In this document: positions 36,749 through 47,062 of the stretch, one piece after another | Numbering within the stretch: position 1 is the stretch's first letter | How the letters are laid out: each line of letters opens with the position of its first letter | Origin: an uncultured Bacteroidales bacterium | Lineage (GTDB): Bacteria > Bacteroidota > Bacteroidia > Bacteroidales > Marinilabiliaceae | Direction: 5' to 3' | Assembly (NCBI GenBank): GCA_934717675.1 | Contig: CAKUYZ010000001.1 | Coordinates: 94,563-158,562 of the forward strand | Length of the DNA stretch: 64,000 nucleotides | Position numbers and translations under genes: made by a program | The notes under the pieces: model-generated | Told to the model about the DNA's origin: nothing | The model's input: only the letters and a program-made list of their open reading frames with translations | The model's database searches: none

Positions 36749-38260
36749 TTACTGATTCATTTTTAGCAACTCGTCTATGAGCTGGCGGTCGTTTTTCAGC
36801 CGTGGCACCTTGTTCTGCCCGCCCAGCTTGCCGTGCTTGGCCAGCCAGTCGGTGAAGAGTCCGTCGCGGGCCACTGTCAGGCGCAGTGGGGCCAGGGTTA
36901 TGTCTTTATATCGTTTGGCCTCGTAGTCCGAGTTGACGTCTTGGAGGGCCTTGTCCAACTCTTTGGCAAAGTCGTCCGCGCTCTCCGGCTTGCGCTCAAA
37001 CTCCACGAGCCACTCATGGCAACCCCTCGATGCCGCATCCATAAACACGGGGGCGGCCGTATACTCCCTCACCACAGCTCCGGTGGCGGCGCACGCGCGG
37101 GTCATGGCCGCCTCGGCGTTGCTTATCATAAGCTCTTCGCCAAAGGCGTTGATATACAATTTTGTGCGCCCGCTTATGACAATCTTGTACGGCTCCGTCT
37201 GCGTGAAGCGCACGGTGTCTCCTATCATGTATCGCCACAAGCCCCCGTTGGTGCTGATGACCATGGCGTAGTCCACGCCCGTCTTCACCCCCTCTAGCGG
37301 CACTATGCCCTGCGGGTGCTGCTGCCCGGCCTCGTCTAGCGGCACGAACTCGTAGAAGATCCCGTAGTCCAGCATCAGCTGCATGGCCCGGTCTTTCGGG
37401 TCGGTCTGGATGGAGAAGAAACCCTCGCTGGCGTTATACGTCTCCAAAAAGTGCATATTGCGCGGGGCCAGGGCTTTATACTGCTCCCGATAAGGGTCGA
37501 AGTTTATGCCGCCGTGGATGAAAAGCTCCAGGTTCGGCCACACGTCTTGCAGCGTCTTGGCCCCGCTCCGCCCCATGACATATTTAATCAGCACCAGGAA
37601 CCAGCTCGGCACTCCCGCGAGCGATGTCACGTTCTGTTTCACCGTGGCGGCATATATCTTCTCCAACTTCTCTTCCCAGTTGGCAATGAGGGCAATGTCT
37701 TTCGGGGGGGTCTTGAACATCTCTGACCATAGCGGGGCGTTGCCTATCATGATGGCTGAGAGGTCGCCCGTCTGGCTGCCCGCGTCCGTGCTGGTCAGTT
37801 TCTTGCTGCCGCCCAGCGTGAGGCACTTGCCGCGCCAGGCCTGCGTGTCGGGGTTTTGGCGGAAGTAGGTGGCAATCACGTCGTTGTTGCCCCTCATGTG
37901 GCAGTGGCGCAGAGCGTCGTCTGTCACGGGGATAAATTTGCTCTTTGAACCCGACGTGCCGCTGCTCTTGGCGAACCATTTCACCCGCCCTGGCCAGCAC
38001 ACGTCGGCCTCGCCGGCCACCATCCGCTCCACGTATGGGCGGAAGCCCTCATAGTCTGTCACTGGCACTAGGCGGTCGAAGTCAGCGTAGGCCATGCCGC
38101 CCGTCAGGCCGTGGTCGCGCCCAAACGCCGTGGCCTCGGCTTTGCTCAGCAGCTTGGCCAGCTCGTTGGCCTGCATCGGGGCCGCGCCTGTCGCCATGCG
38201 ATCCATCTGCCTCAGGCGGCCTGAGTAGGCGGCCAAGACAATTTTGCTTATGATGGACAT
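36749..38260 (-). CDS. GH3 auxin-responsive promoter family protein (acyl-adenylating)
   Basis: A 503-residue bacterial homologue of plant GH3 proteins, which adenylate carboxylic acids and join them to amines. Seen here: VKWFAKSSGTSGSKSKFIPV (about 93-112, the ATP/P-loop of the ANL superfamily), GVPSWFLVLIKYVM, LFIHGGINFDPY, ETYNASEGFFSIQ (about 277-289, ATP-adenine binding), GDTVRFTQTEPYKIVISGR and the C-terminal HWLV-like VEFERKP region. The carboxylate substrate is unknown in bacteria. It is one base from the kinase gene and 42 bp after deoC, so it belongs to one transcript. Confidence 0.93.
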   Translation of the reverse strand: MSIISKIVLAAYSGRLRQMDRMATGAAPMQANELAKLLSKAEATAFGRDHGLTGGMAYADFDRLVPVTDYEGFRPYVERMVAGEADVCWPGRVKWFAKSSGTSGSKSKFIPVTDDALRHCHMRGNNDVIATYFRQNPDTQAWRGKCLTLGGSKKLTSTDAGSQTGDLSAIMIGNAPLWSEMFKTPPKDIALIANWEEKLEKIYAATVKQNVTSLAGVPSWFLVLIKYVMGRSGAKTLQDVWPNLELFIHGGINFDPYREQYKALAPRNMHFLETYNASEGFFSIQTDPKDRAMQLMLDYGIFYEFVPLDEAGQQHPQGIVPLEGVKTGVDYAMVISTNGGLWRYMIGDTVRFTQTEPYKIVISGRTKLYINAFGEELMISNAEAAMTRACAATGAVVREYTAAPVFMDAASRGCHEWLVEFERKPESADDFAKELDKALQDVNSDYEAKRYKDITLAPLRLTVARDGLFTDWLAKHGKLGGQNKVPRLKNDRQLIDELLKMNQ

Positions 38261-38302
38261 CTTAATCGTCGTTTATTTTGCGGGGTGGTGGTGGGCTTGT
38301 CT

Positions 38303-39202
38303 TCAGAAATATTTCTCCGGGGCCTCTTTGCCCTTGGCTTTCAGAATCTTGGCGAGCAGTGAGTTTGCCAGGCGGCTGGCCCCGATGCGGAAGAGGGTGT
38401 TGACGAGCCACTCTTGGCCCAGGATAGATTTGACAATCTCGTAGTAGATGGCGGCCTCGGCTGGTGTCGATACGCCCCCGGCGGGCTTGAAGCCTACCTT
38501 GCGGCCTGTCTTGGCCGCGTAGGCCTTTATGGCCTCGCACATGACGATGGCCGCCTCCGGCGTCGCGCCTTCGCAATTTTTGCCCGTGCTGGTCTTGATG
38601 AAGTCGGCGCCGGCCTCCATGGCAATCACGCTGGCCTCCCATATCTGCTCGTGGGTCTGGAGGGCGCCCGTCTCCAAGATTACTTTCAGGCGAGCGTCGG
38701 CACACGCCTCTCTGATGGCCACAAGCTCCTCATATACAAATTGATAGTTGCGGCAAAGGAACTCGCCCACAGAGATCACCACGTCCACCTCCGTGGCCCC
38801 GGCCTCAACGGCCTTGCGGACCTCGGCCACTTTTATGTCGGTGAAAGCTTGCGATGACGGGAAGCAAGCCGCCACCACGGCGCGGTGTACGCCCTGCACG
38901 CGCAGCTCTGACTTGACCACGGGGGCGAAGACGGAGTATACGCATATGCCGCCAACGTTCTTGAGCGTGGGGTAGTCTTGGGCGAATTTGTTCACCTTGC
39001 CCACGAAGGCCTTGACGCTCTCGGCCGAGTCTGTTGCGCTGAGCGTGGTGAGGTCTATGCTGTTGAACATGGTCTGCAGGGCCTCCGGGTCGTTGAGATA
39101 GGCCTCGGAGCTCAGGCGCATGGCCTCAATGGTGCCCTTGAGGCTGTCTAGTTTCTCTGCCGCGTAGGGGTAGTCGTTGAGGATTTCGTCTATGTTTTTC
39201 AT
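38303..39202 (-). CDS. deoC: deoxyribose-phosphate aldolase
   Basis: Class I aldolase that splits 2-deoxyribose 5-phosphate into acetaldehyde and glyceraldehyde 3-phosphate. The 299-residue form is the longer type seen in Bacteroidales. Active-site blocks: VGGICVYSVF (strand 2), EVDVVISVGEF (Asp at strand 4), LKVILETGAL, ADFIKTSTGKNCEGAT (proton-relay Lys) and VGFKPAGGVSTPAEA (Schiff-base Lys). Lies after mazG by 42 bp in a minus-strand string with GH3 and the deoxynucleoside kinase. Confidence 0.97.
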   Translation of the reverse strand: MKNIDEILNDYPYAAEKLDSLKGTIEAMRLSSEAYLNDPEALQTMFNSIDLTTLSATDSAESVKAFVGKVNKFAQDYPTLKNVGGICVYSVFAPVVKSELRVQGVHRAVVAACFPSSQAFTDIKVAEVRKAVEAGATEVDVVISVGEFLCRNYQFVYEELVAIREACADARLKVILETGALQTHEQIWEASVIAMEAGADFIKTSTGKNCEGATPEAAIVMCEAIKAYAAKTGRKVGFKPAGGVSTPAEAAIYYEIVKSILGQEWLVNTLFRIGASRLANSLLAKILKAKGKEAPEKYF

Positions 39203-39244
39203 CTTCTTTTTGGTTTTATTCAGGTAGAGTAATGTTGGTGTCTC

Positions 39245-39592
39245 TCAGTGTTTTGGCTGCCACAGTTTCTCATTGGCCTTGTGCCTCTCGGCGTCGCGCT
39301 CCGTCTTTTTCTTCAGGCTGGCGCGGAAAGCCTCCGTCAGGTCCACGCCCGTTTGGTTGGCCAGGCACATCAGAACCCACAGCACGTCCGCCATCTCCTC
39401 GCCAAGGTCGTGGCTCTCGCCGGCCTTGAAGCTCTGGTCTCCATATGTGCGGGCCATCACGCGGGCCAGTTCGCCCACCTCCTCCGTCAGGCACGCCATG
39501 TTGGTCAGCTCGCTGAAGTAGCGGACTCCGTAGGTCTTGACCCATCGGTCCACCATCTGTTGCGCCTCGTGCAGTGTCAGGTCCGCCGTCAT
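39245..39592 (-). CDS. MazG-like nucleotide pyrophosphohydrolase
   Basis: A 115-residue all-alpha NTP pyrophosphatase that cleaves NTP or dNTP to the monophosphate and PPi. Metal-binding pattern: LTEEVGELARVMAR (ExxE, about 30-43) and ESHDLGEEMADVLWVLMCLA (EExxD, about 58-77). Length fits the compact MazG-like class and not the full MazG. Substrate may be a damaged or excess dNTP. The ATG overlaps the end of dtd by four bases. Confidence 0.92.
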   Translation of the reverse strand: MTADLTLHEAQQMVDRWVKTYGVRYFSELTNMACLTEEVGELARVMARTYGDQSFKAGESHDLGEEMADVLWVLMCLANQTGVDLTEAFRASLKKKTERDAERHKANEKLWQPKH

Positions 39593-40053
39593 TCTTTTCG
39601 TTTTGTGTCCACAATTATGGTCACGGGGCCGTCCGCCTCCATGTCAATTTTCATGTCGGTGCCAAACTCTCCCGTGGCAATCTCTTTGCCCGTCTGCCTC
39701 TTCAGTTCCGCCACGAATGCCTCGTAGTACGGCACGGCCACGTCGGGCCTCGCCGCCTCGATAAACGACGGCCTGTTGCCTTTCCTCGTCTTGGCGAAAA
39801 GGGTGAACTGGCTCACCACCAAGATGTCGCCTCCGGCATCGCCCACGGAGAGGTTCATCAGCCCTTGGCTGTCGGAGAATATCCGCATCTGCGCCACTTT
39901 TTGCGCCAGCCACGCCACCTCGCCCATGTCCACGTCCGGGCCGTCGGCAGCCTCCACGCCCAGGAGCACCATAAGCCCGCGGCCTATGCGCCCGGCTTGG
40001 TGGCCGTCTGCCGTGACGGATGCGCGGCTCACGCGCTGTATCACTGCTTTCAT
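39589..40053 (-). CDS. dtd: D-aminoacyl-tRNA deacylase
   Basis: Removes D-amino acids (and glycine from tRNA-Ala) from mischarged tRNAs. A 154-residue protein with the two signatures SQFTLFAKTRKGNRPSF (about 78-94, SQF(T)L and catalytic Thr) and the cis GP dipeptide region near the C-terminus (DGPVTIIVDTK). The N-terminus MKAVIQRVSRASV is diagnostic. First gene of dtd-mazG-deoC-GH3-kinase, overlapping mazG (ATGA). Confidence 0.97.
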   Translation of the reverse strand: MKAVIQRVSRASVTADGHQAGRIGRGLMVLLGVEAADGPDVDMGEVAWLAQKVAQMRIFSDSQGLMNLSVGDAGGDILVVSQFTLFAKTRKGNRPSFIEAARPDVAVPYYEAFVAELKRQTGKEIATGEFGTDMKIDMEADGPVTIIVDTKRKE

Positions 40054-40071
40054 TGGCTATGCCTGTCTCTT

Positions 40072-40104
40072 TTTGACTTTTTGTCTAAGATACGACTATC
40101 TTTG
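40072..40104 (+). promoter_or_regulatory. promoter of the polysaccharide-deacetylase-like gene
   Basis: TTTG, 21 nt, TATCTTTG: an exact match to the Bacteroides consensus in both boxes and in spacing. Start near 40111. Confidence 0.72.
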
Positions 40105-40127
40105 ATGCCGTCAAATAAAAAACATTG

Positions 40128-41447
40128 ATGGCAGACCCGTTTTTGCGCCGCCGGCTGACCGATGCCGAGGTGGCCTACGTCTTTCGGCATTTAAGATGCC
40201 TCGTGTCGGCCGACGTTCCGTTAGACAGCGTCATTGAGTGGCCGCGGTCTGACGCGCCTTTGCGCAAAGATTTCAGGATAGACGGCGTCCCGGTCCTCTT
40301 CCCGTGCTCCGGCGCCCCCGCGGCGCCTTTTGAGGTGGATGGGGGCAGGGTGGTGGTGAGGCACGATTTGGTCAAGAGCGCCTTCTACCTCCTCTCAGCC
40401 TATGAGGAGTGGGCCACGGGTCGGGTCGATAAGTGGGGGCGTTTCCCATATGAGGGGTCGTTGCAAGATGAGCTGGGCGTGGCCTTGAAACCCGTTGTGA
40501 ACTATTACTTCAAGTGGATGGCGGAAGCCATTGCGCGCCAATGTGAGATGCGCGGCATCCGATGCTCTGCGCTCAGCCCCCTCGGAGGCCCGTCGCTCCA
40601 CTTGTCTCACGATGTTGACCATGTTCGCTACTTCACGTGGCGCAAGGCTCTCTTCCGTTGCGCCCAGGTGCTGGGCCTCAGGCGGTGCGACACTGCGAGG
40701 AGGCGATTGGCCGGAGCGGCGGCGCGCTCTTTGGCGCGGATGGCGGGTTTGCGCCACGATGCCGACCCATATTGGAGTTTTGATGAGATTTTGGACAATG
40801 AGGCTTATGTGGGCTACAAGTCCGACTGGTTCTTCTTGCCCAATGACGGCGGCCCTTTCCCGCCAGACTACACGCTCGCCGACCCAGACATCGCCATGCT
40901 CATGACGCGTCTTGCGGGGCTTGGCTGCAATGTAGGTCTTCATGCGCCCATTTTATGCAGAGATACAGGGCAATACACCACTCAATTTAAAGCTCTTTCT
41001 GATGCCTGTGGGCATGCCGTGCGGCGTGTGCGACAGCACTTTTTGGCCATCCGCTGCCCGCAGTCCTACATTGCCATGGAGGCCGCGGGGCTTGAGGCCG
41101 ATTTCTCATATGGCATGTCTCATCACGAGGGCTTTCGCAACAGCTATTGCCTGCCGTTCCACCCTTTTGATCATGACGGGCAGCGCGCTCTGGAGTTGAC
41201 CGTGGTGCCGCTGGCCATGATGGACGTGACTGTGCTGCGCCACCGCTCGTTGGGCTATGACGACATCCTCCTCGCCGTGGGCGAGATGCTTGATGAGGTG
41301 AGGCTCTTTGGCGGCGTCTTCAGTCTCTTGTGGCACAATTCCACTTTTGACGAGGTTTATTACCCGGGCGTGCGCAGGCTCTATGAGGACATGCACCTCT
41401 TTTTTAGCCAATATCAGCTTCGCCAGTTCGTCTTGCCGAAGTTTTAG
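40128..41447 (+). CDS. polysaccharide-deacetylase-like protein (DUF7033 type)
   Basis: A 439-residue protein. The N-terminal ~150 residues (AFYLLSAYEEWATGRVDKWG, RFPYEGSLQDELG) match the DUF7033-type domain that often precedes NodB-like deacetylase barrels in Bacteroidota; the C-terminal part has LHLSHDVDHVRYF (the DxD metal motif), GLHAPI, and LWHNSTFDE near the end. The catalytic details of carbohydrate esterase family 4 are only partly conserved, and no signal peptide is visible, so a cytoplasmic role in surface-glycan synthesis is likely. The ATG at 40128 is preferred over the TTG one codon earlier. It has a strong own promoter and converges on a glycosyltransferase gene. Confidence 0.78.
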   Translation: MADPFLRRRLTDAEVAYVFRHLRCLVSADVPLDSVIEWPRSDAPLRKDFRIDGVPVLFPCSGAPAAPFEVDGGRVVVRHDLVKSAFYLLSAYEEWATGRVDKWGRFPYEGSLQDELGVALKPVVNYYFKWMAEAIARQCEMRGIRCSALSPLGGPSLHLSHDVDHVRYFTWRKALFRCAQVLGLRRCDTARRRLAGAAARSLARMAGLRHDADPYWSFDEILDNEAYVGYKSDWFFLPNDGGPFPPDYTLADPDIAMLMTRLAGLGCNVGLHAPILCRDTGQYTTQFKALSDACGHAVRRVRQHFLAIRCPQSYIAMEAAGLEADFSYGMSHHEGFRNSYCLPFHPFDHDGQRALELTVVPLAMMDVTVLRHRSLGYDDILLAVGEMLDEVRLFGGVFSLLWHNSTFDEVYYPGVRRLYEDMHLFFSQYQLRQFVLPKF

Positions 41448-41462
41448 CCTCCGCGCTCGGAC

Positions 41463-42371
41463 TTAACGTCCTGTGGTCAGGTATTTCCATCTCTTCAGGG
41501 TGTTTATGACTCTGCGGATGGCCGATGTGTCATAGAATTTTCGGAATTGCGCGGTGATGCGCGGGTCGGGGGCCACGCCTTGCGCGAAGTCTCGCAGCCC
41601 CACGTTGGCGGCCAGTGGCGTGTCATATCGGTGCGTGGCTCTCATGTTTGTGCCGGAGCCGTCTGCCCCCGTGTTGCGCACCAGGCTCTTGCGCGGATAC
41701 ACCGTGGGCTCGCGGCAGGTGAACCCCGCGTAGCAGAATCGTACGCTCCACGAGCGAATCTCGCCCGTCTTCCATCGCAAGAGCATGGGGCTGAGGTCGT
41801 CTCCGCACTCGTTGAATGCTCGGCGGCTCCGACTGTCGCGTATGAAGGCGTCGAAGGTGGCCACGTCCCAATCCACCTTTTCCCATTCTGCCCGCCACGT
41901 GGCCCAGCCCCACGAGCAGTTGCGGTGCATCATGTAGGTCGAGGCCGAGTAGTCTCGCGGCATCTCTATGTCTGGAGAGTAGCCCGCCACGGAGAACACT
42001 CCGCGGTTCTCGTAATAATCCAACGCCGCGTTCATATACCGCAAGAAGAATGCCGACACCTCAAGGTCGTCTTCCAGCACAATGGCTCGACCGCGCTCCC
42101 GCATCACGCTCCCCACGCCGTCTATGATGTTGGCGGCTAGGCCCATGTTGCCCTCGCGCTCCACCAGCTGCACGCTGCCGAACCCTTTGGCGGAGCGGCA
42201 CAAGTCGCGCACCTCGGCCACGAGCTTGGCGTCGGCGCCGTCTTCCCGCGTCCCGTCAGAGAATATGACGAGGTCTGACCTCTCAGCGCCGTCGGCCGAC
42301 GCCAGGCTGCGGAGGACCCTGCTGGTGTGCGCAGGTCTGTTATATGTGAAAAGGATTATCGGCGCGGGCAT
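41463..42371 (-). CDS. glycosyltransferase (GT-A fold)
   Basis: A 302-residue transferase beginning with PIILFTYNRPAHTSRVLRSL, a typical GT-A nucleotide-binding start, followed by LVIFSDGTREDGAD, MGLAANIIDGVGSV and IVLEDDLEVSAFFLRYMN with the metal-binding acidic motif (EDDLE, about 104-108), and NCSWGWATWRAEWEK. The order and length agree with single-domain sugar transferases that build lipid-linked or surface glycans; donor and acceptor are unknown. The start codon lies inside a perfect 12-bp palindrome, and a promoter box overlaps it. It converges on the DUF7033 gene with 15 bp between stops. Confidence 0.87.
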   Translation of the reverse strand: MPAPIILFTYNRPAHTSRVLRSLASADGAERSDLVIFSDGTREDGADAKLVAEVRDLCRSAKGFGSVQLVEREGNMGLAANIIDGVGSVMRERGRAIVLEDDLEVSAFFLRYMNAALDYYENRGVFSVAGYSPDIEMPRDYSASTYMMHRNCSWGWATWRAEWEKVDWDVATFDAFIRDSRSRRAFNECGDDLSPMLLRWKTGEIRSWSVRFCYAGFTCREPTVYPRKSLVRNTGADGSGTNMRATHRYDTPLAANVGLRDFAQGVAPDPRITAQFRKFYDTSAIRRVINTLKRWKYLTTGR

Positions 42372-42398
42372 ATTTGCTTTCTTTTTGAAAGCAAATAT
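42370..42398. repeat. perfect 12-bp inverted repeat over promoter and start codon
   Basis: ATATTTGCTTTC, five T, GAAAGCAAATAT. It covers the -7 box and the ATG of the glycosyltransferase. It may be an operator or a translation-controlling hairpin. Confidence 0.75.
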
Positions 42399-42421
42399 AG
42401 CTTTTTTGTGGCAAAAGGCAA
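42392..42421 (-). promoter_or_regulatory. promoter of the glycosyltransferase gene
   Basis: On the minus strand TTG, 19 nt, TATATTTG. The start site would be about 15 nt before the ATG, a very short leader. The -7 box is half of the palindrome at 42370-42398. Confidence 0.6.
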
Positions 42422-42447
42422 CGTGAACGCTTCGCTGCGGACGGCGG

Positions 42448-43371
42448 TTAGCGGAAGTTGTAGTGAGCCAGTTTTCGCTGTCGGCGCGAGGCTCGCACCA
42501 CCGACAGCGTCTGGATTCCTACCGAGAGGAGGATAAGGCACAGCCCGCACACGAATGACGCATTGAGCTCTTTGGCCTCGCCGAAAAACAGCATGGCCAA
42601 GATTATGCTGTAGACGGGCTCCAGGTTGTTGGTCAGGTTCACTGTGAAGGCCGAGACGCTCTTCAGGGCCTGGAGCTGAAGCAAGTACAGGAATATGGTG
42701 CTGCCGATGGCGCACGCCGCCAGCCACGCCGTGTCTGTGGCCGACGGCAGGAGCGTCATGTCCGGGTCGGCCAGGGCGAAGATGGGCACCAGCGCCGTCA
42801 GGCACAGCGCGCCGCCCGTCATCTCGTGGAGCAGCACCGTGGTGCTTTTGTAGCTCACTTTGCCGTTGAGCCTCTTGTTGCTGACTGTGTATATGGCGCC
42901 GAAGAGCGAGGACGCCACGCCCAGGCAGATGCCTTCGCGATAGCGCGTGTCAAGGTGAAATATCAGCGCCACGCCCACCAGCGTCAGGCCGCTCACCATG
43001 ACCTCGCGCGCCGATATGCGCCCGCGGGTGAGCCACGGCTCCAAGAAGGCCGTGAAGAAACCCACGAGGGTGAAGCATACCACGCCTATTGATATGTTGG
43101 ACGCCTTGATGCTGGAGTAGAAAAGCACCCAGTGGATGCCAAGCATGGCGCCCACGGCGAACATCCGCCACACGTCGGCGCGGCCGACGCGTTCCAAGCG
43201 GCCCATGGCCCAAAACGCCACCCACAGCGCGGCGGCGGCCAAGAGCATACGGTACCACGAGAGGGCGAGACCGCCTAGGCTTATCAGTCTGCCGTAGAGG
43301 CCCGTGGTGCCGGCAATGATGACGGACAGGTGCAACTTGGTGAGCGCCTCGCGTGTGCCGCCTCGTTCCAT
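42448..43371 (-). CDS. DMT-superfamily transporter (EamA)
   Basis: An inner-membrane protein of about 307 residues with ten predicted helices in two EamA halves (for example LGGLALSWYRMLLAAAALWV, FTLVGFFTAFLEPW, LTLVGVALIFH; second half AIYTVSNKRL, LEPVYSIILAMLFFGEAKEL, LILLSVGIQTL). The double repeat with the ExxW-type segment is typical of drug/metabolite exporters whose substrates are amino acids or small metabolites. I used the ATG at 43371 (MERGGTREAL); one ten codons upstream is an alternative. Last or only gene of its unit, 80 bp before the FKBP gene stop on the same strand. Confidence 0.9.
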   Translation of the reverse strand: MERGGTREALTKLHLSVIIAGTTGLYGRLISLGGLALSWYRMLLAAAALWVAFWAMGRLERVGRADVWRMFAVGAMLGIHWVLFYSSIKASNISIGVVCFTLVGFFTAFLEPWLTRGRISAREVMVSGLTLVGVALIFHLDTRYREGICLGVASSLFGAIYTVSNKRLNGKVSYKSTTVLLHEMTGGALCLTALVPIFALADPDMTLLPSATDTAWLAACAIGSTIFLYLLQLQALKSVSAFTVNLTNNLEPVYSIILAMLFFGEAKELNASFVCGLCLILLSVGIQTLSVVRASRRQRKLAHYNFR

Positions 43372-43451
43372 ATGTGTTTCGTTGTGAATGTGATGAGACA
43401 ATGTTTCTCGCGGGGTGGGGGCTTGAGCCTCGCGCCACCCGCGCGGCCTGC

Positions 43452-43853
43452 TTACGCCACGCCGGTCAGCTCAATGTCAAAAATGAGGGTGGAGCCGCCG
43501 GGGATGTCGGGCTGCGTCATGTCACCATAACCCAGCTCGGCGGGGATGTAAAGCTCCCACCTGTCGCCCACGCGCATGTGCTTCAGCGCTATTATCCAGC
43601 CCTCAATGAGGTCTCGCAGGCGCAGGGCGCAAGGCACGTCCTCGTCGCGGCTGGTGTCAAATCTTTTGCCGTCTATGGTCCACCCGGTGTAGTGGACGCT
43701 CACTATGCTGTCGTCGTCGGGCCGCGGGGCGTCGTCGTCGCCGCTCTCCAGCACTTTATACATGAGGCCTTTCTCCAGGCGCGTCACGCCCTCCTCTTTT
43801 ATCTTGGCTGCCAGCCACAGATGGTTGGCCTTGACATACTCTTTTCTGGTCAT
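43452..43853 (-). CDS. FKBP-type peptidyl-prolyl cis-trans isomerase
   Basis: A 133-residue FKBP domain that speeds prolyl bond isomerisation. Seen are EKGLMYKVLESGDDDAPR, SIVSVHYTGWTIDGKRFDTS (about 48-67, the V-x-V-H-Y-T-G-x signature), EGWIIALKHMRVGDRWELYI and PAELGYGDMTQPDIPGGSTL. No signal peptide; a 31-residue extension is possible from an ATG at 43946 but is less conserved in character and lacks a signal, so I used the ATG at 43853. Cytoplasmic role assumed. It shares the strand with the tRNA-Leu gene but is separated from it by a terminator. Confidence 0.88.
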   Translation of the reverse strand: MTRKEYVKANHLWLAAKIKEEGVTRLEKGLMYKVLESGDDDAPRPDDDSIVSVHYTGWTIDGKRFDTSRDEDVPCALRLRDLIEGWIIALKHMRVGDRWELYIPAELGYGDMTQPDIPGGSTLIFDIELTGVA

Positions 43854-43978
43854 CTTGTCTTTCGGCCTGCGCGTTTTTTCACCGTGCCGCCCTGTTTTGT
43901 TATTTTGCGGGGCGAAATTACTTACGGGGCGCGACATTTCCAACATGTTTGGCCTCCCTGCCGCCAGGCTCTAGGGCA

Positions 43979-44022
43979 TAAAAAGCGAGACGGCCAAGGC
44001 TCTAAGCCTCAGCCGTCTCGCT
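43979..44022 (-). terminator. terminator of the tRNA-Leu gene
   Basis: A perfect 11-bp stem (AGCGAGACGGC / GCCGTCTCGCT), and on the minus strand a following run of five T. Three bases after the mature tRNA end. Confidence 0.9.
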
Positions 44023-44024
44023 CG

Positions 44025-44106
44025 TACCCCGACCCGGGCTCGAACCGGGACAGATTGCTCCATTGGTGTTTGAGACCAACGCGTCTACCAATTCCGCCAT
44101 CGGGGC
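44025..44106 (-). tRNA. tRNA-Leu (anticodon CAA)
   Basis: On the minus strand the sequence folds as a class II tRNA: acceptor GCCCCGA / TCGGGGT with discriminator A, D arm with GGTAGACGC, anticodon stem TTGGT / ACCAA around the loop CTCAAAC (anticodon CAA), a longer variable arm, and the T arm with GGTTCGAGCC. CCA is not encoded. Confidence 0.97.
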
Positions 44107-44117
44107 GTTACGGGCTG

Positions 44118-44148
44118 CAAATTTAGCAACATTTTTGTTCCGCGCAAA
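44118..44148 (-). promoter_or_regulatory. promoter of tRNA-Leu
   Basis: On the minus strand TTTG, 19 nt, TAAATTTG: both boxes and the spacing are exactly the Bacteroides consensus. The start falls about five bases before the tRNA 5' end. Confidence 0.85.
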
Positions 44149-44242
44149 CATTTCTTCTCTCCACGCCGATATGAGGAAATAGAACGCTTTCAAATTAGGG
44201 AAATATTTCTTTAATCGACCCCACTCTTTAGTAACCTTACCT

Positions 44243-44250
44243 TACATTTG
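44243..44250 (+). promoter_or_regulatory. -7 promoter element of the sdhCAB operon
   Basis: TACATTTG, exact to TAnnTTTG, about 98 bp before sdhC. No TTTG is found at -33, so an activator may be needed. Confidence 0.55.
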
Positions 44251-44347
44251 CGTGTAAAAATTGGCGTCTGGCGCGGGTTGTCCTTTGCGCCGGGGCTTTT
44301 GGCTTGTACCTACCAAAATTTAATACACATAATTATCAATTCTTTTT

Positions 44348-45031
44348 ATGAGCTCAATCTTCAAATCCTCCATTGGTAAGAAGTTGATTATGAGCGTCAC
44401 TGGTATCCTCCTGGTGCTCTTCCTTCTTTTCCACATGAGCATGAACCTTGTGGCAGCGTTCTCTGGCTCCGCCTACAATGCCGTCTGCGCGTTCCTCGGA
44501 ACCAATTGGTACGCGCTCGCCGGCACGGCGGTCCTGGCCCTCGGCTTCATCATCCACATCATCTACGCCTTCATCCTCACGGTGCAAAACCGCAAGGCGC
44601 GCGGCAATGACCGCTACGCCGTCGTTGACAAGCCCGCGAGCGTGGAGTGGGCCTCGCAGAATATGCTCGTCTTGGGCATCATCGTCTTCCTCGGCCTCGC
44701 TCTCCACCTCTCCCATTTCTGGTATAACATGATGTTCGCCGAGCTGGCGGGTGTCGAGGGCCAGTTCGGCGCTGCCGATGGCGCCGAGTGGGTGGCCTAC
44801 TACCTCGGCCAGTGGCCGGTGGCCATTGCTTACATCGTCTGGATTGTGGCCATCTGGTTCCACATATCTCACGGTTTCTGGAGCATGATCCAGACCCTCG
44901 GCTGGAACAATCTCGTTTGGCTGGAGCGTTGGAAGACCGTGGCTAAGTGGTACGCCACCATTGTCTGCCTCGGCTTCGCCATCGTGGTCCTTGGCTTCGC
45001 CCTCAAGGTCTTCCCTCTTTGCGCTTGCTAG
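44348..45031 (+). CDS. sdhC: succinate dehydrogenase/fumarate reductase cytochrome b subunit (B-type)
   Basis: The membrane anchor of a B-type complex, 227 residues with five hydrophobic helices. It binds two b hemes and the quinone; conserved His residues are in LLFHMSMNLV, IIHIIYAFIL, LHLSHFW and FHISHGFWSMIQTLGW, the last block being typical of the Bacteroidota subunit. In Bacteroides the enzyme serves mainly as a menaquinol:fumarate reductase in anaerobic respiration and for succinate production. First gene of sdhCAB, with its own promoter; codon choice (CTC, ATC, AAG) indicates strong expression. Confidence 0.95.
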   Translation: MSSIFKSSIGKKLIMSVTGILLVLFLLFHMSMNLVAAFSGSAYNAVCAFLGTNWYALAGTAVLALGFIIHIIYAFILTVQNRKARGNDRYAVVDKPASVEWASQNMLVLGIIVFLGLALHLSHFWYNMMFAELAGVEGQFGAADGAEWVAYYLGQWPVAIAYIVWIVAIWFHISHGFWSMIQTLGWNNLVWLERWKTVAKWYATIVCLGFAIVVLGFALKVFPLCAC

Positions 45032-45073
45032 TCCACTGACTTCCCTTTTGACAAAATAACCATTCCGAAAACC

Positions 45074-47020
<1,947 letters not shown>

Positions 47021-47062
47021 TAGCCCCTGCAGCGGAACACAAACTTTTTCAGACTATTCGCA

